Assembly (NCBI RefSeq): GCF_012848175.1
Contig: NZ_CP051651.1
Location: forward strand, 310,001-374,000
Direction: 5' to 3'
Length of the DNA: 64,000 nucleotides
Origin: Xanthomonas campestris pv. badrii
Lineage (GTDB): Bacteria > Pseudomonadota > Gammaproteobacteria > Xanthomonadales > Xanthomonadaceae
Shown here: positions 18,560-28,041 of the stretch, piece after piece
How positions within the stretch are numbered: position 1 is the first letter of the stretch
Layout: the number at the start of each line of letters is the position of its first letter
The notes under the pieces: model-generated
Told to the model about the DNA's origin: nothing
Databases searched by the model: none
What the model saw: only the letters and a program-made list of their open reading frames with translations
Translations under genes and position numbers: made by a program

Positions 18560-19999
18560 TTATGTTGCCGAGCAGAAGCCAAACTCGGCCGTCGCGCCGG
18601 CCGAGAGCGTGCGGTTGAAATCCACGCCGCTTGCGCTCAGGGTGCTGCCGCTCTGCGACCACACCACGTTCCAGGCGTTGTTGACCTTGCCGGTGACCGG
18701 CACCGTCACCGCCCAGTTGCCGCTGGCGGTACCGGTGTTGGTGACCTGCACGCGGTTGCACGAGCCGCCGTTCCAGCTGCTGTCCAGGATCACCTTGGTG
18801 CTGAAGGCGCTGGTGCCCGGGGTGGGCGTCGGAGTCGGAGTTGGTGTCGGAGTGGGCGTCGGCGTCGGGGTTGGAGTCGTGCTGGAGACGGTGCCCCACA
18901 GGGTGCGCAGCAGCGTCATCTTGTCCTGGCGCACGGTGGTCCAGTCATCGCGCAGGATGCCGCCGGTGTCGCCGCTGTTGGGATTCCACGACCAGTAGAA
19001 GCCTTCGTTGATGCCCTTGCTGCGCAGGTACTTCACCAGCGCGTCCTGCCAGACCTTGTCGCGTGCATCGCCTTCGCCGTACTTGCCGCCGAATTCGCCC
19101 AGCAGCAACGCGTACTTGCCGGCGAACTGGCCGAAGTGGCGGTCCCAGATGGCCGGCATGTTGTTGGGGAAGTTGCTGTCGTTGAAGTACGACTGCACGT
19201 ACACGTCCGGGCCGTAGACATGCGGGGCCAGCAGCAGGCGGTTGGCCGGGATGTTCAACGGGGTGCAGGCCAGCGGCTGCAGGTTGCCACCCCAGTAGAT
19301 GCCGCCATTGGTGGAGCACACCGGGTTGTCGGTGATGCCTTCCACCGCAATGATCCACTTCGGTGCCACGGCCAGCACCGCGGCCGACCCGCGCTCGGCG
19401 GCCTTGTTCCAGTCGGTGGCGGCGTTGCCGGTGCCCCAGGTGGCGGCGCCGTGCGGTTCGTTCTTCAGGTCCAGACCAAGCACGTAGGGCACGTTCTTGT
19501 AGCGGTTGGCCACAAAGCGCAGGTCGGCCAGCCACTGGGCTTCGGTGTAGGAGCCGGTGTACCAGAGCTCGGAGATCGCGGCGCAATCGGGAGTGTGGTG
19601 ATCCAGCAGCACGTACATGCCGCGCGCATTGAATTCGTTGATCACCTTGTCGAGGATCTGCAGCGAGGTCAGGCCCTGCAGATCGGCGTTGCGGCTGTAG
19701 TCGATGCTGCTGGGCATCTGGCCGCTGCGCAGCGTGGCCGGGCAGAACGGCAGACGCACCGCATTGAAGCCCAGGCCCTGCATCTGGACGATCATGTCCT
19801 TCCAGTTGCGCGCCCACAGGCCATGCATGACATGGTTGCCGGTCTCGAAGCCGAACACGTTGACACCCTTGAGCTGCACCACCTTGCCGCTGTCGTCGAC
19901 AACCTTGTTGTTGCTGATGGAATAGCTGAAGGCCGGCGCGGCGGCCAGGGCCATTGCGGTCGCCAAGGCGAGCGTACTTGCAGTCCTGAAGATGGACAT
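18560..19999 (-). CDS. engXCA: Secreted endo-beta-1,4-glucanase (GH5 with C-terminal CBM2)
   Basis: This extracellular cellulase of 479 residues cleaves internal beta-1,4 bonds in cellulose and is a plant-cell-wall-degrading virulence factor of Xanthomonas, secreted by the type II system. It has a signal peptide (1-25, ending PAFS). The GH5 domain spans about 26-365, with acid/base Glu181 in LKNEPHG and nucleophile Glu302 in LLGEFGGKY. A Thr-Pro repeat linker (about 370-390) leads to a family 2 cellulose-binding module ending FGFCSAT with its Cys pair. GGGAGAAAAC just before the ATG at 19999 fixes the start, even though the frame is open further upstream. It is divergent from a SulP gene. In X. 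campestris this gene is activated by the CRP-like protein Clp; a candidate site is listed separately. Confidence 0.93.
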   Translation of the reverse strand: MSIFRTASTLALATAMALAAAPAFSYSISNNKVVDDSGKVVQLKGVNVFGFETGNHVMHGLWARNWKDMIVQMQGLGFNAVRLPFCPATLRSGQMPSSIDYSRNADLQGLTSLQILDKVINEFNARGMYVLLDHHTPDCAAISELWYTGSYTEAQWLADLRFVANRYKNVPYVLGLDLKNEPHGAATWGTGNAATDWNKAAERGSAAVLAVAPKWIIAVEGITDNPVCSTNGGIYWGGNLQPLACTPLNIPANRLLLAPHVYGPDVYVQSYFNDSNFPNNMPAIWDRHFGQFAGKYALLLGEFGGKYGEGDARDKVWQDALVKYLRSKGINEGFYWSWNPNSGDTGGILRDDWTTVRQDKMTLLRTLWGTVSSTTPTPTPTPTPTPTPTPTPTPGTSAFSTKVILDSSWNGGSCNRVQVTNTGTASGNWAVTVPVTGKVNNAWNVVWSQSGSTLSASGVDFNRTLSAGATAEFGFCSAT

Positions 20000-20104
20000 G
20001 GTTTTCTCCCTAGATAACCGGACTCGACACCCGAGCCCAGTGAGGGGGGCATCTTGGTCTGCAGCCGCGTCGCGTGGCGTGATCGCTGCCACAGAAAAGC
20101 GCAT

Positions 20105-20120
20105 TGGCGCACAGATCACA
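20105..20120. promoter_or_regulatory. Candidate Clp/CRP half-site in the engXCA-sulP intergenic region
   Basis: TGGCG-N6-TCACA compares with the CRP/Clp consensus TGTGA-N6-TCACA: the right half is perfect and the left half is weak. It lies about 105 bp upstream of engXCA and 90 bp upstream of the SulP gene. Clp control of engXCA is established in X. campestris; assignment to this exact site is inference. Confidence 0.35.
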
Positions 20121-20210
20121 ACCGGGCTGCGGGCGCGGTCGCTTTCCCGCACACTATGGCCGCTGCGCACTGTCCGCAGGCTGTCCTTTCTGTCCCCGGA
20201 GTGTCCCCCA

Positions 20211-21698
20211 ATGTCTTTCCTGCGTGCCGAACTGGCGCAATGGCGCGCCTCCCCGGCGCGCGAACTCATGGCCGGTGCGGTCGCCACGTTCGCCCTGATT
20301 CCCGAGGTGATCGCGTTCGCCTTCGTGGCCGGCGTGGATCCGCAGGTCGGTCTGTTCGCATCCTTCGTGATTGGCATCGTGATTGCGTTTTGTGGCGGAC
20401 GCCCGGCGATGATTTCTGCTGCGGCCGGCTCGGTGGCCCTGGTGGCGGCGCCGCTGGTGGCCGCGCACGGCCTGCCGTACCTGTTGGCCGCCGGCCTGCT
20501 GGCTGGCGCGGTGCAGATCGCGTTCGGGCTGCTGCGGCTGGGCGTGCTGATGCGCTTCGTCAGTAGCTCGGTGCGTACCGGCTTTGTCAATGCGCTGGCG
20601 GTGCTGATCTTCGCCGCGCAGCTGCCGCATCTGCTGGGCGCCAATCTCGCCACCTGGGCCATGCTCGGGGTGGGCCTGGCGATCATCTACGGCCTGCCGC
20701 GCCTGCGCCTGCCCGGGCTGTCGGCAATTCCCTCGCCCCTGCTGTGCATCGCGCTGTTGACCATCGCCGGCAGCGCGTTGCAGTTGCCGCTCAAGACCGT
20801 GGCCGACCTCGGCAAGCTGCCCACTGCGCTGCCGTTCCTGCAATGGCCGTCGGTGCCGCTGACGCTGGAGACCTTGCGCATCATCGCGCTGCCGGCGTTG
20901 GCCATTGCCATGGTGGGCCTGCTCGAATCGCTGATGACCGCGCGCGTGGTCGATGAACTCACCGATACGCCCAGCAACAAGAACCGCGAATGCACCGGGC
21001 TGGGCATCGCCAACGCGGCGGCCAGCCTGTTCGGCGGCATTGCCGGTTGCGGCATGATCGGGCAGACCGTGGGCAACGTGAAGTACGGCGGCCGTGGCCG
21101 GCTGTCGACACTGTTTGCCGGCGTGTTCCTGCTGATCCTGATGGTACTGCTCAAGCCGTGGGTGTCGCAGGTACCGGTGGTCGCGCTGGTGGCGATCATG
21201 GTGATGGTCTCGGCCGAGACCTTCGACTGGCGTTCGCTGCGCACCGTCATCACCCATCCGCGTACCTCCAGCGTGGTGATGCTGGCCACCGTGGCGGTGA
21301 CCCTGGCCACCCACAACCTAGCCGCCGGGGTGGCGGTGGGGGTGGTGTTGAGCGGGGTGTTCTTCACCTTCAAGGTGGCCGGGCTGCTGCAGATCACGCA
21401 CGACGATGGCGCAGACGGCGTGCGGACCTACAGCGTGCGCGGGCAGGTGTTCTTCGCCTCGGCCGACGTGTTCATCGACGCCTTCGATGCGCGCCAGGTG
21501 CCCGGCCGCAGCGTGGTGATCGATGTCGGCCGTGCGCACTTCTGGGACATCACCGCCGTGGCCGCCCTGGACAAGGTGGTGCAGCGGCTGCGGCACCACG
21601 ACCTGGAGGTGCAGGTCAGGGGCCTGAATGCCGGCAGCCGGCGCCTGATGCAGGCGCATGCGCTGGGCGAAGACGCGCTGGAATCCGCGCTGCCCTGA
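20211..21698 (+). CDS. SulP-family inorganic anion transporter with STAS domain
   Basis: This inner-membrane transporter of 495 residues belongs to the SulP/SLC26 family (sulfate, bicarbonate or other anions). Ten or more hydrophobic segments occupy residues about 20-400. The first carries GAVATFALIPEVIAFAFVAG, which corresponds to the SulP signature region, and ECTGLGIANAAASLFGG follows in the middle. A C-terminal STAS domain (about 405-490; GRSVVIDVGRAHFWDITAVA) is cytoplasmic and regulatory. The ATG at 20211 opens directly onto the membrane domain. It is divergent from engXCA with 211 bp between starts. No carbonic anhydrase or sulfate-assimilation gene is adjacent, so the substrate cannot be inferred. 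A rho-independent terminator follows. Confidence 0.88.
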   Translation: MSFLRAELAQWRASPARELMAGAVATFALIPEVIAFAFVAGVDPQVGLFASFVIGIVIAFCGGRPAMISAAAGSVALVAAPLVAAHGLPYLLAAGLLAGAVQIAFGLLRLGVLMRFVSSSVRTGFVNALAVLIFAAQLPHLLGANLATWAMLGVGLAIIYGLPRLRLPGLSAIPSPLLCIALLTIAGSALQLPLKTVADLGKLPTALPFLQWPSVPLTLETLRIIALPALAIAMVGLLESLMTARVVDELTDTPSNKNRECTGLGIANAAASLFGGIAGCGMIGQTVGNVKYGGRGRLSTLFAGVFLLILMVLLKPWVSQVPVVALVAIMVMVSAETFDWRSLRTVITHPRTSSVVMLATVAVTLATHNLAAGVAVGVVLSGVFFTFKVAGLLQITHDDGADGVRTYSVRGQVFFASADVFIDAFDARQVPGRSVVIDVGRAHFWDITAVAALDKVVQRLRHHDLEVQVRGLNAGSRRLMQAHALGEDALESALP

Positions 21699-21715
21699 GC
21701 CCGCGCGGGCGCTGC

Positions 21716-21741
21716 GAACGCCCGGCGCAGCGGGCGTTTTT
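21716..21741 (+). terminator. Rho-independent terminator of the SulP gene
   Basis: AACGCCCG (21717-21724), loop GCGCAG, CGGGCGTT (21731-21738), then a T-run to 21741. It lies 18 bp after the SulP stop codon. Confidence 0.85.
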
Positions 21742-21943
21742 GTCCGCCGCGCAGGGGGGCTGGCCGTTGGCTGAGCGTGGCCGGCCAGCGACCTCAAGTT
21801 TGCGTGGCCCACGCCGATGAACCGGCATCCTGGTTGCCGGTCGCTGTCGTGAAGCCTGTGCGTTGCCACCCCCGTTGTCTGCCAGCGGTCCGTGCCTGCC
21901 ACGCCGGGTCTGCGCCTGCGCCTGCACGGGGGGCGAGGCGCCG

Positions 21944-22924
21944 ATGAGCACCACGCCCTTGCTGGAGCGGATGGTGGACATGACGGCCATCCGCGATGCC
22001 GATCTGCTCGACCTGAGCCTGCTGCGCACCATGCGCGAGGTCTGTGCCGCCGACGACCTGTCGCTGCTGCGCATCGCCCCGGACGGCCGCAGCATGGCCG
22101 AAACCCGGCTGCGCGACGATGGCCGGCTGCAGCTGACGGTGGCCGAGCTGAAGGATGCGCAGCTGCGTGCCCAGCTGGCCGATGTGCATGGCGCGGGCGA
22201 GGTGGTGCAGCTGCACCGGGACGGTCGCGCGCTGCTGGTCTACCCGATGATGGAAGCACGCGGCATCCGCACCTGCCTGCGGGTGGGCAGCGCACGCGCA
22301 CCCGGCGCCGCCGAACAGGCGATGCTGCAAGGCTTCGCACGCTTCTTCCAGAACTACCGCAGCCTGCTCGACGATGCCCAGCGCGACGCGCTGACCGGCC
22401 TGCGCAACCGCAAGACCTTCGACGATGTGATCCTGCAGCTGTTCTCCGGTAGCGCCGAGGCGGCAGCGGCGCAGGGCGTGTGGCTGGGGATCGTGGACAT
22501 CGATCACTTCAAGCGCGTCAACGACACCTTTGGCCATCTGTATGGCGACGAGGTTCTGTTGCTGGTGGCGCAGCTGATGCAGCGTGCGTTCCGCCAGGAC
22601 GATCTGCTGTTCCGCTTTGGCGGCGAGGAATTCGTGATCGTGCTGCGTGGGGTGGATCGCGATGTCGCGGTCGGCCTGTTCGAGCGCTTCCGCGCGGCGG
22701 TGGCCGGGCACGACTTCCCGCAGGTGGGCCAGGTCACCCTCAGCACCGGGATCGTGGAGCTGACCCATGGCCGCTTGATCAGCCAGATGCTCGACGAGGC
22801 CGACAAGGCGCTGTACTGGGCCAAGCAGCACGGCCGCAATCGTGCCGCGGTGTATGCCGAATTGATCGCCAGCGGCCAGATGCAGCAGCTCGCCCAGCAG
22901 GTCGGCAGCGTCGACCTGTTCTGA
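21944..22924 (+). CDS. Diguanylate cyclase, soluble, with I-site
   Basis: This predicted cytoplasmic protein of 326 residues makes cyclic di-GMP from two GTP. An N-terminal sensor region (about 1-150) was not assigned to a family with confidence; it may be GAF-like. The GGDEF domain starts DALTGLRNRKTF, with IVDIDHFKRVNDTFGHLYGD and the active-site loop FRFGGEEFVIVL (GGEEF 226-230). RQDD at 217-220, exactly five residues before GGEEF, is the RxxD inhibitory site for product feedback. There is no transmembrane segment or signal peptide. The ATG at 21944 is preferred because a purine-rich GGGGGGCGAGG precedes it; an in-frame TTG lies at 21863. It is a single-gene unit; low c-di-GMP activates Clp in xanthomonads, so a link to neighbouring engXCA is possible but not shown. 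Confidence 0.9.
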   Translation: MSTTPLLERMVDMTAIRDADLLDLSLLRTMREVCAADDLSLLRIAPDGRSMAETRLRDDGRLQLTVAELKDAQLRAQLADVHGAGEVVQLHRDGRALLVYPMMEARGIRTCLRVGSARAPGAAEQAMLQGFARFFQNYRSLLDDAQRDALTGLRNRKTFDDVILQLFSGSAEAAAAQGVWLGIVDIDHFKRVNDTFGHLYGDEVLLLVAQLMQRAFRQDDLLFRFGGEEFVIVLRGVDRDVAVGLFERFRAAVAGHDFPQVGQVTLSTGIVELTHGRLISQMLDEADKALYWAKQHGRNRAAVYAELIASGQMQQLAQQVGSVDLF

Positions 22925-23183
22925 GCGCGGCAATCAACTCTATTGCGCAACCTTGGACTGGTGCGCCTGTGTGGCGGATCGAGGTGGCCTGCGTGCAGAC
23001 CGGGTTGCTCGCGCTTGGTGCAGCATCCCGACCACTGCGCGCAGCCACGCCACGCCGGCGCTACAGGCCGTTCCCGCGTGCCGCAAACCCGCCCAGACGG
23101 ATCGCACCTCACTGCACCGCCAGCAGCACCTGGTCGCAGTGGCTACACTCGGGGGCTGTTTGGATACCACCTGGGGTGCTGCA

Positions 23184-24875
23184 GTGAAGCGAGTTGTGAT
23201 CAAGCGTGCCGCGATCAAGCGGGCCGGCAAGACCGTGGCGATGGGCCTGCTGGCGATGGCGGTCTCGACCGTGGTGATGGCGCAGGCGCCGACGTTCGAT
23301 GGCGCGCGCATCTCGCGCGACGTCAAGGAACTGGCCTCCGACGCCTACGAAGGCCGCGGCCCGGCCACTGCCGGCGAAGAGAAGACCATTGCCTACCTGA
23401 GCAAGCAGTTCGCCGATGCCGGCCTGCAGCCTGGCGGCGATCTCGCCGATGGCAAGCGCCTGTGGACCCAGGCGGTGCCGCTGCGGCGTGCCGATATCGT
23501 CGGTGCACCGACCATCGCGCTGGCCGATGCCGGCAAGTCGCAGCCGCTGACCCAGGGCAAGCAGATCGCCATCCGCGCCGCATTGGACGGATCGTCCACC
23601 GTCGACATCGCCAACGCGCCGCTGGTGTTCGTCGGCTACGGCGTCAAGGCGCCCGAGCGCGACTGGGACGACTTCAAGGGCGTGGACCTGAAGGGCAAGA
23701 TCGCGGTGGTGCTGATCAACGACCCGGACTTCGAAACCGGCAAGGGCGCCTTCGACGGTGCCGGCATGACCTACTACGGCCGCTGGACCTACAAGTACGA
23801 AGAGGGCGCACGCCAGGGCGCGCTCGGCGTGCTGGTGGTCCACGAAACCGCGCCGGCCTCCTATGGCTGGGACACCGTGGCCAGTTCCAATACCAACACC
23901 ATGTTCGACGTGGTGCGCGACAACCCGCGCGCGGCGCATCCCACGCTGGAAGGCTGGATCCAGCGCGATCTGGCGGCCACGCTGTTCAAGCGCGCCGGGC
24001 TGGATTTCGAGGCCTTGAAGAAGCAGGCGCAGACCCGCGGCTTCACGCCGGTGGAACTCAAGGGCCAAGGCCTGAGCGCCAGCTACCGGGTCAAATCCGA
24101 CGTGATCACCTCGCACAACGTGGTGGCGCGGCTGGAGGGCAGCAAACGGCCCAACGAGACGCTGATCTACAGCGCGCATTGGGACCACATCGGCGTGGGC
24201 AAGCCGGATGCGCGGGGCGACACCATCTTCAACGGCGCGCTGGACAACGCCAGCGGTACCGCCGCCTTGCTGGAACTGGCACGCGGCTTCGCCAAGGCGC
24301 CCAGGCCGGAGCGCTCGGTGGTCTTCCTGGCGGTCACCGCCGAGGAAAAGGGCCTGCTGGGCTCGGAGTTCTACGCCTCCAAGCCGCTGTACCCGCTGGA
24401 CACCACGGTGGCGGTGATCAACATGGACGGCATGAATCCGTTCGTGCCCTCGCGCGACTTCGGCATCTACGGCACCGCCAAGCTTGAACTGCTCGACCAG
24501 CTCAAGACCGTGGCCGGGCAGTCCAAGCTGCGCTACACCCCCGATCCCAAGCCGCAGGCCGGTTACTTCTTCCGTTCCGATCACTTCTCCTTCGCCAAGC
24601 GTGGCGTGCCGGCGCTGTCGTATGCGGCCGGGCAGGATTGGGAGGTGGGCGGCGTGGCCGCAGGCAAGGCCGCATCCGACGACTACACCGCCAAGCGCTA
24701 TCACCAGCAGGGCGATGAGTGGAAGCCGGACTGGACCTTCGCCGGCGCCGCGCGCGACCTGGGCGTGCTGTACACGCTGGGCCAGCAGCTGGCCGATTCG
24801 CGCCAGTGGCCGAACTGGAGCAGCGATTCCCAGTTCCGCGTCACCCGCGATGCCAGCGAGGCGGCACGCAAGTAA
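23184..24875 (+). CDS. Secreted M28 family zinc metallopeptidase (aminopeptidase) with PA domain
   Basis: This is a di-zinc aminopeptidase-type protein of 563 residues, periplasmic or secreted. A GTG start is followed by a basic n-region and hydrophobic core (MGLLAMAVSTVVMAQA). A PA-type domain is inserted at about 140-300. The catalytic domain shows all expected ligands: His332 (AHWDHIG), Asp354 (GALDNASGTA), catalytic Glu387 and ligand Glu388 (TAEEKGLLGS), Asp415 (NMDGMN) and His467 (SDHFSFAKRG). The GTG at 23184 gives a compact signal peptide; a TTG far upstream would add 77 unrelated residues. It stands alone, with no terminator hairpin ahead of the repeats that follow. Substrate preference cannot be told from sequence. 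Confidence 0.87.
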   Translation: MKRVVIKRAAIKRAGKTVAMGLLAMAVSTVVMAQAPTFDGARISRDVKELASDAYEGRGPATAGEEKTIAYLSKQFADAGLQPGGDLADGKRLWTQAVPLRRADIVGAPTIALADAGKSQPLTQGKQIAIRAALDGSSTVDIANAPLVFVGYGVKAPERDWDDFKGVDLKGKIAVVLINDPDFETGKGAFDGAGMTYYGRWTYKYEEGARQGALGVLVVHETAPASYGWDTVASSNTNTMFDVVRDNPRAAHPTLEGWIQRDLAATLFKRAGLDFEALKKQAQTRGFTPVELKGQGLSASYRVKSDVITSHNVVARLEGSKRPNETLIYSAHWDHIGVGKPDARGDTIFNGALDNASGTAALLELARGFAKAPRPERSVVFLAVTAEEKGLLGSEFYASKPLYPLDTTVAVINMDGMNPFVPSRDFGIYGTAKLELLDQLKTVAGQSKLRYTPDPKPQAGYFFRSDHFSFAKRGVPALSYAAGQDWEVGGVAAGKAASDDYTAKRYHQQGDEWKPDWTFAGAARDLGVLYTLGQQLADSRQWPNWSSDSQFRVTRDASEAARK

Positions 24876-24964
24876 CAGGGTTGTTGCGCCACTGTCGGGC
24901 GCGCGTTGCGGTTTCGCTGCGCAGAGCCCCGAGCCCTCGGCTTGTTTGCGTTTGCTGCGGGGCC

Positions 24965-25058
24965 CTTGCCCGCCCACCATCGCGGGACACGCTGCAAGTA
25001 CGTCCCTGTAAGCTCTTTGGCGGCATCCATGCCGCCAAAGGTCCCGCGACGGTGAGCG
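24965..25058 (-). repeat. Palindromic repeat element, copy 1
   Basis: The core hairpin is CTTTGGCGGCAT-CC-ATGCCGCCAAAG (25015-25040, 12-bp perfect stem). It is flanked by ATCGCGGGACACGC on one side and GGTCCCGCGACGGTGAG on the other. Read in reverse complement it aligns along its length with the copy at 25176-25266. Confidence 0.75.
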
Positions 25059-25175
25059 GGCAAGGACCAGTGGAGTTGGTCGGTGTGCAGAGCGTTCAAT
25101 AAAAACAGCCAGCAAACTGTCTGGTGCGCTGATTCCGTTCTTCGATGAAGCCACCAGCCAACTGGCTGGCGCGGT

Positions 25176-25266
25176 GTCCTCACCGATTGCGGGGCCGTTG
25201 GCGGCATGGATGCCGCCAACGGCCCCCATGGACGGGTTCACGGCGTGTCCCGCGAGCGGTGAGGGC
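25176..25266 (+). repeat. Palindromic repeat element, copy 2
   Basis: A perfect 17-bp inverted repeat around GG: GGGGCCGTTGGCGGCAT (25191-25207) and its complement (25210-25226). It is followed by a shared GCGTGTCCCGCGA block. It is oriented opposite to copy 1, about 120 bp away. Confidence 0.75.
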
Positions 25267-25722
25267 ACCGCGCTCTCGACCAGCCAGGCTTTGGCTCCCG
25301 GCCTTGGCTGCATCAAAAACTGACAACCCAACGCCAACGCCCCAGGCTGCACCTTATGGCACATCACTTGCAGTAAAGCCGGCCAGCAGCCGTGACAACG
25401 GGTGCGCCAGCCTGCAATCTGTTGGGGTTGCGTTCGGTTGTCACGGCGTAGTCTGCCGCGCGGTCCTCGTCGGGAGGGGCGAAGACCGCACAATGGTCTT
25501 CGTTTCCTTTAACGGACGATTCTTTAGGATGAGCCGCGACGTTGCGTCGCCGCCAGGAGAGTTTGTGCATCGGAGTGGTTCCAAAGCTGCCCATCCCGCG
25601 TTGTGCCTGCACACCGCAAGGCGTGCTCCCGTCGCCGCGCGCAGGTCGCCGTCGCGATGCGTTGCCGCGATGCATCTCCCGTTTCCGCCCACACTGTCGC
25701 GCTTGTGCGACGGGCAGCCCTG

Positions 25723-27660
25723 ATGGACGGTACCGTGACCCTTTCCCCCGCACCAACCGACTTGCCCCCCGTCTCCGCGCTCGACGCAGGCCAGCCCACA
25801 CTGCCGCCGGAAGCGCCGCTGGCGATGCCCGAACAATCGCTGCGCGAGGGCCAGTTGAAGGTGCCGCACCAGCGCACTTCGCCGCCCGGCATCGGGCTGC
25901 GCCGCTTCTATCTGATCGGCGGTACCTTCGCCACCACCGCGATTGCGGTGTGGGTGATGCTCAGCGTGTTGTGGCCCGACGGCATCAGCGTGCTGGAAGG
26001 CTGCCTGCTGGGGCTGTTCGTGCTGCTGTTTGCCTGGATCGCGATGTCCTTCGCCAGCGCGGTGGCCGGTTTCGTCACCGTGGTGGCGCGCGCCGGGCGC
26101 AAGCTCGGCATCGACCCGGAGCAGCCGCTGCCCACGCTGCGTTCGCGCACCGCGCTGCTGATGCCCACCTACAACGAAGACCCGCGCCGGCTGCTGGCCG
26201 GCCTGCAGGCCATCTATGAATCGGTGGCCGAGACCGGCCAGCTGGAGCACTTCGACTTCTTCGTGCTCAGCGACACCACCCGCGAGCACATCGGCCGCGC
26301 CGAAGAGCTGGTCTATAACGAACTGTGCGACCGCGTCGGCGGGCATGGCCGCATCTTCTACCGCCGCCGTGCGGACAATGCCGCGCGCAAGGCCGGCAAC
26401 GTGGCCGACTGGGTGCGCCGCTTCGGCGGCAGCTATCCGCAGATGCTGATCCTGGACGCCGACAGCGTGATGACCGGCGACACCATCGTGCGGCTGGTCG
26501 CGGGCATGGAAACCAACCCGGACGTGGGCCTGATCCAGACCCTGCCGGCGGTGGTCAACGGGCAGACCCTGTTCGCCCGCATGCAGCAGTTCGGCGGCCG
26601 CGTGTACGGCCCGATCATTGCCTTCGGCGTGGCCTGGTGGCATGGCGCCGAGAGCAATTACTGGGGCCACAACGCCATTATCCGCACCCAGGCCTTTGCC
26701 GATCACGCCGGCCTGCCGTCGCTGCGCGGGCGCAAGCCGTTCGGCGGCCACGTGCTCAGCCATGACTTCGTCGAAGCGGCGCTGATGCGGCGCGGCGGCT
26801 GGGCCATGCACATGGTGCCGTACCTGCAGGGCAGCTACGAAGAAGGCCCGCCCACGCTCACGGACCTGCTGATCCGCGACCGCCGCTGGTGCCAGGGCAA
26901 CCTGCAGCACGCCAAGGTGGTGAGCGCAAAGGGGCTGCACTGGATCAGCCGCATGCACATGCTGATCGGCATCGGCCATTACTTCACCGCGCCGATGTGG
27001 GGCCTGTTGATGCTGATCGGCATCGGCATCCCACTGGCCGGCGGCGGCATCGATCTGGCCGGCGACCTGCCGTTTTCGCCTGCCCGCTACTGGCACGGCA
27101 GCAGCCAGGGCAATGCGATCTGGATCTTCATCTGCACCATGTTCGTGCTGCTGGCGCCCAAGCTGCTGGGCTACATCGCATTGCTGCTCAACCCGCGCGA
27201 ACTGCGCGCCTGTGGCGGCGCCATTCGCGCCGCGCTGAGCATCCTGCTGGAAACCGTGCTGGCCGCGCTGATGGCGCCGGTGGTGATGTACCTGCAGTCG
27301 CGCGGCGTGTTCGAAGTGCTGGCCGGCAAGGATTCGGGCTGGGACGCGCAGGTGCGCGACGACGGCAAGCTGTCGTGGCCGGCGCTGTTGCGCAGCTATG
27401 GCGGGTTGACCGTGTTCGGGTTGTTCATGGGCGCGGTGGCCTATACCGTGTCGCCGTCGCTGGCGGCGTGGATGGCGCCGGTGATCGTGGGCATGGCGCT
27501 GTCGATCCCGGTGGTGGCGCTGACCTCGCTGCGCCGTTCCGGCCTGGCACTGCGCCGCGCCGGCATCTTCTGCATCCCCGAAGAGCTCGATCCGCCCAAG
27601 GTGCTGGTGCGCGCGTCCGAATTGCGCCGTGCCGCGGCGCTGGAACCGTCGCTGATCTGA
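25723..27660 (+). CDS. mdoH: Osmoregulated periplasmic glucan glucosyltransferase
   Basis: MdoH/OpgH is an inner-membrane GT2 glycosyltransferase that polymerises and exports the beta-1,2 glucan backbone of osmoregulated periplasmic glucans from UDP-glucose. It has 645 residues, with TMs near 65-85 and 95-120. The cytoplasmic catalytic domain shows MPTYNEDP, the UDP-binding FVLSDTT, the DADS motif in [25 protein letters not shown], and RDRRWCQGN as the Q/R-x-x-R-W motif. Four or more C-terminal TMs follow. The start ATG 25723 follows a poor ribosome-binding site; an in-frame ATG lies further upstream at 25603. No mdoG/opgG lies beside it, unlike in enterobacteria. In Xanthomonas this locus (also called hrpM) affects virulence. 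Confidence is high. Confidence 0.93.
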   Translation: MDGTVTLSPAPTDLPPVSALDAGQPTLPPEAPLAMPEQSLREGQLKVPHQRTSPPGIGLRRFYLIGGTFATTAIAVWVMLSVLWPDGISVLEGCLLGLFVLLFAWIAMSFASAVAGFVTVVARAGRKLGIDPEQPLPTLRSRTALLMPTYNEDPRRLLAGLQAIYESVAETGQLEHFDFFVLSDTTREHIGRAEELVYNELCDRVGGHGRIFYRRRADNAARKAGNVADWVRRFGGSYPQMLILDADSVMTGDTIVRLVAGMETNPDVGLIQTLPAVVNGQTLFARMQQFGGRVYGPIIAFGVAWWHGAESNYWGHNAIIRTQAFADHAGLPSLRGRKPFGGHVLSHDFVEAALMRRGGWAMHMVPYLQGSYEEGPPTLTDLLIRDRRWCQGNLQHAKVVSAKGLHWISRMHMLIGIGHYFTAPMWGLLMLIGIGIPLAGGGIDLAGDLPFSPARYWHGSSQGNAIWIFICTMFVLLAPKLLGYIALLLNPRELRACGGAIRAALSILLETVLAALMAPVVMYLQSRGVFEVLAGKDSGWDAQVRDDGKLSWPALLRSYGGLTVFGLFMGAVAYTVSPSLAAWMAPVIVGMALSIPVVALTSLRRSGLALRRAGIFCIPEELDPPKVLVRASELRRAAALEPSLI

Positions 27661-27670
27661 GCGACCCTGC

Positions 27671-27696
27671 CACGCTGGCCCGTGTCGGCCAGCATG
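27671..27696 (+). terminator. Hairpin downstream of mdoH
   Basis: GCTGGCC (27674-27680), loop CGTGTC, GGCCAGC (27687-27693), a perfect 7-bp GC-rich stem starting 13 bp after the mdoH stop. There is no T-run, so it may only stabilise the 3' end. The rest of 27697-28041 shows nothing else recognisable. Confidence 0.45.
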
Positions 27697-28041
27697 TGTG
27701 CGTTAGCCATCGCTGACCTCGCTGCGTCGCTACACCTGGCGCTGTGCCACGCCGGCATCCTGTGCAACCCCCGACATCGACCCGGGTAGGGTGCGCGCGC
27801 CCCAGCCACGTCGCGGCCAGGGGCCGATCGTCGATCTGAGCGCCCGCGCCAGGCTCGGGCGATCCAGGCAGTACGTGCTTCCGCCGTTGCCGTAACGACG
27901 CACGGCGCAGCAGCTGCCCGGATGGCGATACCGGGCGCATCCGGCACCCATCAATGGCAAGGCGCTGCAGTCCAACCCTGGCGTGATCGGGCAGGCCCGG
28001 CGCGCAAGGCATAATGCCCGGCCCCCGAACGGAGCTGGATG

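Larger units (their letters stand above)
24876..25722. other. Repeat-bearing intergenic region upstream of mdoH
   Basis: This 850-bp stretch has no recognisable gene. It holds a pair of about 90-bp palindromic elements in opposite orientation (listed separately). Closer to mdoH, GAAGACC-GCACAAT-GGTCTTC (25481-25501) is followed by GTTTCCTTT, a hairpin that could be a leader attenuator or terminator. No sigma-70 promoter could be assigned with confidence. Confidence 0.45.

Noticed and set aside
20000..20686. Upstream extension of the endoglucanase frame
   Set aside because: It is antisense to the SulP gene; a clear ribosome-binding site and signal peptide mark the real start at 19999.
23109..25493. 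A 794-codon minus-strand open frame across the M28 gene
   Set aside because: Antisense shadow of a gene with complete zinc ligands; low-complexity composition and no motif.
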